The position numbers and the translations under genes were made by a program. The notes below the pieces were generated by a model, which worked only from the letters and a program-made list of their open reading frames with translations, searched no databases and was not told the DNA's origin. Of a stretch of 64,000 nucleotides of DNA, positions 60,444 through 64,000 are shown piece by piece (position 1 is the first letter of the stretch; each line of letters begins with the position of its first letter). Source of the DNA: Tautonia rosea (GTDB lineage: Bacteria > Planctomycetota > Planctomycetia > Isosphaerales > Isosphaeraceae); NCBI RefSeq assembly GCF_012958305.1, contig NZ_JABBYO010000002.1, positions 434,001 to 498,000 of the forward strand, read 5' to 3'.

Positions 60444-60522
60444 ACCCGGTTGGACCGGTCGAAGGAGGCTCGGTGGGTTCGATTGCTAAGCGAGTACAAG
60501 TGGACAACGGAGTGCGAGTGCA

Positions 60523-61020
60523 ATGGCGATGACCGATTGGACCGGTGCCGAGTCTCGTCAGTTTCGTCGAGTGAAAGACGACGAGGCGGTGAGGTCATCC
60601 GCACTCGGGGTGGGAATCCTTCCGAGGGCCTTGGCGCTGGCGATCGATTATGTCCTCCTGCTCGCCGCCTGTGCCGGGCTGGATGGCCTCCTCGGTCTGA
60701 CAGGCCTTGATCCCGAGACGATCCGGCCGCTGAGCGCCTTGCTTGCCTTCGTGCTGATTGTCCTGTACTTCGCGACGTTGGAGAGTGGCAGTCGTCAGGC
60801 GACCCTCGGCAAGCTCATCCTGGGACTGAAGGTGACCACCGACGAGGGTCATCGGCTGTCGTTCCCCCGGGCGTTCGGCCGATTCTTCGCCAAGCTGCTC
60901 TCGTTGATTCCCTTCGGAGTCGGGTTCGTCATGGCGGCGTTCACCGAGCAGCATCGCGCCTTGCACGACCTGCTCGCCGGGACGCTCGTGGTTCGATCGC
61001 GCGCTGATTCGCGACCATGA
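60523..61020 (+). CDS. RDD-family membrane protein
   Basis: The 165-residue protein has the RDD pattern: an Arg-x-x-A-x-x-x-D motif in LPRALALAIDYVLLLAACAG, a second hydrophobic segment (LSALLAFVLIVLYFAT), TLGKLILGLKVTTDEGHRLSF with the conserved G-K, and LLSLIPFGVGFVMAAF followed by the closing ALHDLLAGTLVV. RDD proteins are small membrane proteins; some act as ion antiporters. The function here is unknown. It lies 79 bases after the DtxR-type regulator gene on the same strand, and may be in its operon. Confidence 0.87.
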   Translation: MAMTDWTGAESRQFRRVKDDEAVRSSALGVGILPRALALAIDYVLLLAACAGLDGLLGLTGLDPETIRPLSALLAFVLIVLYFATLESGSRQATLGKLILGLKVTTDEGHRLSFPRAFGRFFAKLLSLIPFGVGFVMAAFTEQHRALHDLLAGTLVVRSRADSRP

Positions 61021-61032
61021 TCGGTCGCCAAT

Positions 61033-61257
61033 TCAGACGCATCCGGCAAGCCGACGCTCCGAGCGAAAACTCATCCCGAACTGCCCCCGTCGGGCGGCCC
61101 CCACAATCTCCTGAGCCCCGACCCAGGAGGCTGTATCCTGCGGCCGAGGTCCGGGGACAATCAGCACCGGCAACCCGATCGCGTTGCGATGAATCTGAGA
61201 ACCTCGGGGGACGTGGACCTCATACAAGGTCTTGCCGTGTCGGAGGTGGAGGATCAT
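61033..61257 (-). CDS. Small hypothetical protein
   Basis: The ATG at 61257 has GGGAG 6 bases upstream, which supports this short frame of 74 codons. The product starts MILHLRHGKTLYEVHVPRGS and continues with GLPVLIVPGPRPQDTASW. It looks like a compact beta-rich protein with a basic tail. It converges with the RDD gene, leaving a 12-base gap. I recognise no family, and the short length keeps confidence moderate. Confidence 0.5.
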   Translation of the reverse strand: MILHLRHGKTLYEVHVPRGSQIHRNAIGLPVLIVPGPRPQDTASWVGAQEIVGAARRGQFGMSFRSERRLAGCV

Positions 61258-61441
61258 CGTCGACTCCCAACCGGGAAGGTGCGAGCACCGTTCTAGGAGC
61301 GGATTGGCTGCGGGACTACAATGGAGCAGTCAGGGTGAGCGATTGGGGCTGGTCCCTCTTGATCCAGGGTCTTCGATTCCGGGTCGAAACTTCCCAGGGC
61401 TACTGAGTCCTGATTCGCTGCATCCATGACAGCTACGTGGG

Positions 61442-62095
61442 ATGCCCCTGGAGCGTGACACCGTGCAGTCGATCACCACTCGTCGGGAGTATCACCTCGG
61501 TTCCTTGAACGAAGCCGAGGTCGATCCCGATCCGATCCGTCAGTTTACTTCCTGGTTTGCCGACGCCGAGCGTGCCGGGCTTGATGAGCCTTATGCGATG
61601 GCCCTGGCCACGGTTTCGGCCGAGGGTAGGCCCTCGGCCCGGATCGTGCTTCTTCGAGGGGTCGATGCCAGAGGGTTTCGTTTCTTCACCAATTATGAGA
61701 GCCGCAAAGGCCGCGACCTCAAGGCCAATCCGTTCGCGTCGTTGCTCTTTGACTGGCATGAGATCGAGCGCCAGGTTCGGATCGAAGGGCGCGTGGAACG
61801 GCTCTCGCCGGACGAGTCCGACGCCTACTTTCAGCAGCGGCCGACCGAGACCAAGCTTGGTGCCTGGGCCTCGGATCAGAGTACGGTGGTCCTTGACCGC
61901 CGCGTTCTTGAAGTGCGGTTCCAGGAAGCGGCCGAGCGCTTCGGCGACAACGTTCCCCGGCCTCCTCACTGGGGGGGCTATCTCCTTGTGCCCGACGGCT
62001 TCGAGTTCTGGCAAGGGCGGCCGAGCCGCCTGCACGACCGGATCCGTTACCTTCCGGCAGCAAGCGGCTGGAGCATCGAGCGCCTCTCTCCCTGA
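61442..62095 (+). CDS. pdxH: Pyridoxamine 5'-phosphate oxidase
   Basis: The 217-residue product matches PdxH over its length: [71 protein letters not shown] (FMN phosphate site), [17 protein letters not shown] and the closing [18 protein letters not shown]. The enzyme oxidises pyridoxamine or pyridoxine 5'-phosphate to pyridoxal 5'-phosphate using FMN and O2. Length is normal. A TACAAT hexamer lies at 61317-61322, 120 bases upstream. It is a single gene with divergent upstream region shared with the small minus-strand gene. Confidence 0.95.
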   Translation: MPLERDTVQSITTRREYHLGSLNEAEVDPDPIRQFTSWFADAERAGLDEPYAMALATVSAEGRPSARIVLLRGVDARGFRFFTNYESRKGRDLKANPFASLLFDWHEIERQVRIEGRVERLSPDESDAYFQQRPTETKLGAWASDQSTVVLDRRVLEVRFQEAAERFGDNVPRPPHWGGYLLVPDGFEFWQGRPSRLHDRIRYLPAASGWSIERLSP

Positions 62096-62200
62096 AGCGC
62101 ATCCCATCTGGCACGTGGAGAGACTTCGCAGTCGAGTTGCGATGAGCGATTACGGTTGACGCTCATTGCTATCCTAACCAAACCCGCGAAGGGAGGATGG

Positions 62201-62395
62201 ATGATGACTCGCCGATATTCCCCCGCGTCAGAGGGTGGTGGTTCGGCTCAGGTTGACGACCTGAGGGTTGAACTCGCGGAGCTTGGTGTGAAGGTTCAGG
62301 AGATTCACGAGGAACTCCGCGAGTTGGTCCTGTCGTTCGAGAAGCTTCGGCATCGGGTGGAAGCGCTCGAACATCAGATAGCCAACCCCGAATAA
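62201..62395 (+). CDS. Small coiled-coil protein
   Basis: The ATG at 62201 follows GGGAGG by 5 bases. The 64-residue product has a short disordered start and then a heptad-patterned helix (VDDLRVELAELGVKVQEIHEELRELVLSFEKLRHRVEALEHQI), consistent with a dimeric coiled coil. It is SlyX-like in size and pattern, but I cannot identify it. It converges with the large envelope protein gene, separated by a strong hairpin. Confidence 0.6.
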   Translation: MMTRRYSPASEGGGSAQVDDLRVELAELGVKVQEIHEELRELVLSFEKLRHRVEALEHQIANPE

Positions 62396-62421
62396 GAGGA
62401 CGATGGCTCGTTCGAACTCAA

Positions 62422-62461
62422 GGCCCTTCGTACCGATCCCTCGGAATCGGCGCGAAGGGCC
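62422..62461. terminator. Bidirectional terminator between convergent genes
   Basis: GGCCCTTCG (62422-62430) and CGAAGGGCC (62453-62461) form a perfect 9-bp stem, and inside it CCGAT (62433-62437) pairs with ATCGG (62446-62450). On the plus strand the hairpin is followed by CTTTGGGTT. It lies between two convergent genes. Confidence 0.6.
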
Positions 62462-62497
62462 CTTTGGGTTGCAAGCAATGCCCTCAGACGCGAGGGA

Positions 62498-64000
62498 TCA
62501 GCGGACGCGAGCCTTGAAGGAGACAGACCCTTCACCCCCGGGGAGGACGGGATCAGGGAGGTCCCATCGAAGCTCAACCGAGCCGGTCTGATTTTCAGCG
62601 GCCGTGAAGATGGAGCCCGCGGGCCCTCGGGCGCTATCCGGTTCGTACTCGAAGCGAGGCAGCAGACTATCGACGATCGAGACCGAGTGAATGGGAACAT
62701 TTCCCATGTTCCGCCATCGAATCGTGAAGGTCACAACCTGTCCGGGTTCGGCCACGTCGGTGTCGGTTTCTTTGTTGACTGCCAGACCGGGTAAGTCGGG
62801 CGGGGTCTCAACCCCGGCCAACTCTCCGGGCCCTCGGGAGACAATGGTCTGACTTGCCCCCTGGATGATCCCCGTGATCACCGGACCTTCAGCCGTCTTG
62901 ATCCCCAGGGGAGGGGTGGCTCGACGGTTGATCACCGGGCCGATCTCGTTGACAGAGACCTGGGGGCCTTGAATCAGTTCACGGTGATCGATGGCCACCA
63001 CGTCGGTCAGGCCGTTGAGGACGCGGACCTCAATGTGAGTGATCGGCGGGGTTCGACCCTCCATGGCCGAGGCCCGTCGCCGATCGCGCACCGCATTGGC
63101 CGCGAGGTTCTGCGTCATTCGCAGAGGCGGTCGGACCGTCGCTTCCTGCATCTGACGGGTCAGGGCCTCGGCGCCTCTCGGCACGGTGATGAGCCGATTC
63201 TCGTTCACGCCGAGGCTTGTTCGCACCGCTGCAAATCGGGGAGCGTAAATGCAAACCGTATTCGTCGGCAGGACGCGAGGCTTCGACCCGGCATTGAAGC
63301 GGATCATCGCGTCTTTGGGTTCAATGCCGACGATCTGGCCATCGGCCCCGATCCCGGCCTTGTTCTGGTGATCGCCCCCGTCGCAAAGGTACTCGTCACC
63401 CGGAAACAGCGGCTTCGGTGCGAGGCCGAACGAGACGGGCGGACAGATCGGCACACCACAGCGAACCCCTTCGGTCGTCTCGAAGGGGCAAGGACCGACG
63501 CCCATACTGGTCGCACCAAACCCGCCGAGCGGCTCTCCCGGCACGGGAGTTCGACCGCCGAGGCGAACAATGGCCATGATCCGCCCCAGTGCACTTGCGA
63601 CCCGGAGGGGTTCCTCACCGGGGGCGAGAGTTGTGACGGGAATCTGATTCTTCGGGACTGACAGGGGCAACGCCTGTTCGGGGGATTCGAGATAGACGAT
63701 CTGTGTGACCAGGCGGCCGGATTCGGCCACGTCGATCAAGTCTTCCTGACTGAAAATGACCTGAATTGGGAATCGGGTCGGGTCGATGTCCGGGGGACGG
63801 TGCAGGTGTCCGACGACCTCGACAACCGGGAAGACCTCGACACCGGGTTGATTCGGGAGATTCGAGAGTCGGAGCCGGTAGCCGACACCGACCTGAAGGC
63901 CCACGGTCAAGCCGTGAATGGCAGGGTCATCGTTCGGATCAGAGAGGATCATTGGGGTGGGTTCGAGCACCTCGATCCCCATTCCGAGTGGACCCGAAAT
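62498..64000 (-). CDS. Large envelope protein with C-terminal DUF11-type domain (runs off the right edge)
   Basis: The frame is open from 62498 to the last base, so the visible 500 residues lack the N-terminus; the ATG at 63982 is internal or a possible start. The middle part has Cys residues in a short cluster (VGPCPFETTEGVRCGVPICPP) and TVCIYAPRFAAVRTSLGVNENR. The last 110 residues read AVNKETDTDVAEPGQVVTFTIRWRNMGNVPIHSVSIVDSLLPRFEYEPDSARG, which is the DUF11 conserved-repeat pattern found in surface and adhesin-like proteins. It is probably cell-surface exposed. The role is unknown. Confidence 0.75.
   Translation of the reverse strand: MSGPLGMGIEVLEPTPMILSDPNDDPAIHGLTVGLQVGVGYRLRLSNLPNQPGVEVFPVVEVVGHLHRPPDIDPTRFPIQVIFSQEDLIDVAESGRLVTQIVYLESPEQALPLSVPKNQIPVTTLAPGEEPLRVASALGRIMAIVRLGGRTPVPGEPLGGFGATSMGVGPCPFETTEGVRCGVPICPPVSFGLAPKPLFPGDEYLCDGGDHQNKAGIGADGQIVGIEPKDAMIRFNAGSKPRVLPTNTVCIYAPRFAAVRTSLGVNENRLITVPRGAEALTRQMQEATVRPPLRMTQNLAANAVRDRRRASAMEGRTPPITHIEVRVLNGLTDVVAIDHRELIQGPQVSVNEIGPVINRRATPPLGIKTAEGPVITGIIQGASQTIVSRGPGELAGVETPPDLPGLAVNKETDTDVAEPGQVVTFTIRWRNMGNVPIHSVSIVDSLLPRFEYEPDSARGPAGSIFTAAENQTGSVELRWDLPDPVLPGGEGSVSFKARVR

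Noticed and set aside
1-64000. tRNA, rRNA, CRISPR arrays, insertion sequences, phage genes
   Set aside because: I found no cloverleaf-like stretch, no rRNA signature, no regularly spaced direct repeats and no transposase or integrase motif. A tRNAscan and CRISPR search would be decisive.

Overview
The window is GC-rich bacterial chromosome and reads as a planctomycete, most likely of the Isosphaeraceae/Gemmata side of the phylum. Markers seen directly are a type II pseudopilin-like DUF1559 protein, a very large cytochrome c/WD40/DUF1549/DUF1553 protein followed by its DUF1501 partner, many lipoproteins with Pro-rich tails, CRTAC1-like FG-GAP proteins, and bacterial tetrahydromethanopterin (H4MPT) C1 genes. 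I see no rRNA, tRNA, CRISPR array, insertion sequence or phage module.

Layout. 0.0-10.3 kb: mixed envelope and catabolic genes (FG-GAP lipoprotein, nitrilase-family amidase, a short-chain dehydrogenase that has lost its catalytic Tyr, a pectate-lyase-like protein, then a minus-strand group with the DUF1559 protein and small membrane or secreted proteins). 10.5-17.8 kb: a tight seven-gene cluster for H4MPT/methanofuran-linked C1 metabolism: pterin-synthase-related DUF6513, a DUF447/beta-RFAP-synthase fusion, FhcC, Mch, a RimK-type ligase, a CitG-like protein and a PTPS/QueD-like protein. A methanofuran gene (mfnB) lies 11 kb away at 28.7 kb. 17.9-22.4 kb: two permeases and a TIM-barrel isomerase on the minus strand. 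22.7-30.3 kb: lipoproteins, a dehydrogenase, a CAP-domain lipoprotein, a DnaQ exonuclease/WYL-like fusion, DUF6580, mfnB and a DUF433 protein. 30.5-38.2 kb: an AT-rich spot with a palindrome, membrane proteins, a site-2 protease/DUF3634 pair next to lon, and a decayed glycosyltransferase. 38.9-45.7 kb: the giant cytochrome protein with its DUF1501 partner. 45.8-49.6 kb: two pseudouridine synthases and a lipoprotein with an inactive phosphatase-like domain. 50.1-54.8 kb: two polytopic glycosyltransferase-like proteins and a HAD phosphatase/P-loop ATPase fusion. 54.7-64.0 kb: PilZ, WD40, an HExxH protein, clpS, an RlmI-like methyltransferase, a DtxR-family regulator, RDD, pdxH and a DUF11-domain envelope protein running off the end.

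The most coherent biology is the C1 cluster: cofactor synthesis (DUF6513, beta-RFAP synthase, PTPS-like, probably RimK-like and CitG-like, plus MfnB) sits with two steps of the pathway itself (Mch, FhcC). The other formyltransferase/hydrolase subunits must be elsewhere. The most unusual features are fused proteins (DUF447-RFAPS, exonuclease-WYL, HAD-ATPase), enzymes with lost catalytic residues, and two families of intergenic inverted repeats. Many genes are joined by 4-nt GTGA/ATGA stop-start overlaps, and several convergent gene pairs are separated by nested hairpins. Start sites were moved inward from the longest open frame wherever a ribosome binding site, signal peptide or lipobox decided it. 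All functional calls are from motif recognition by eye.
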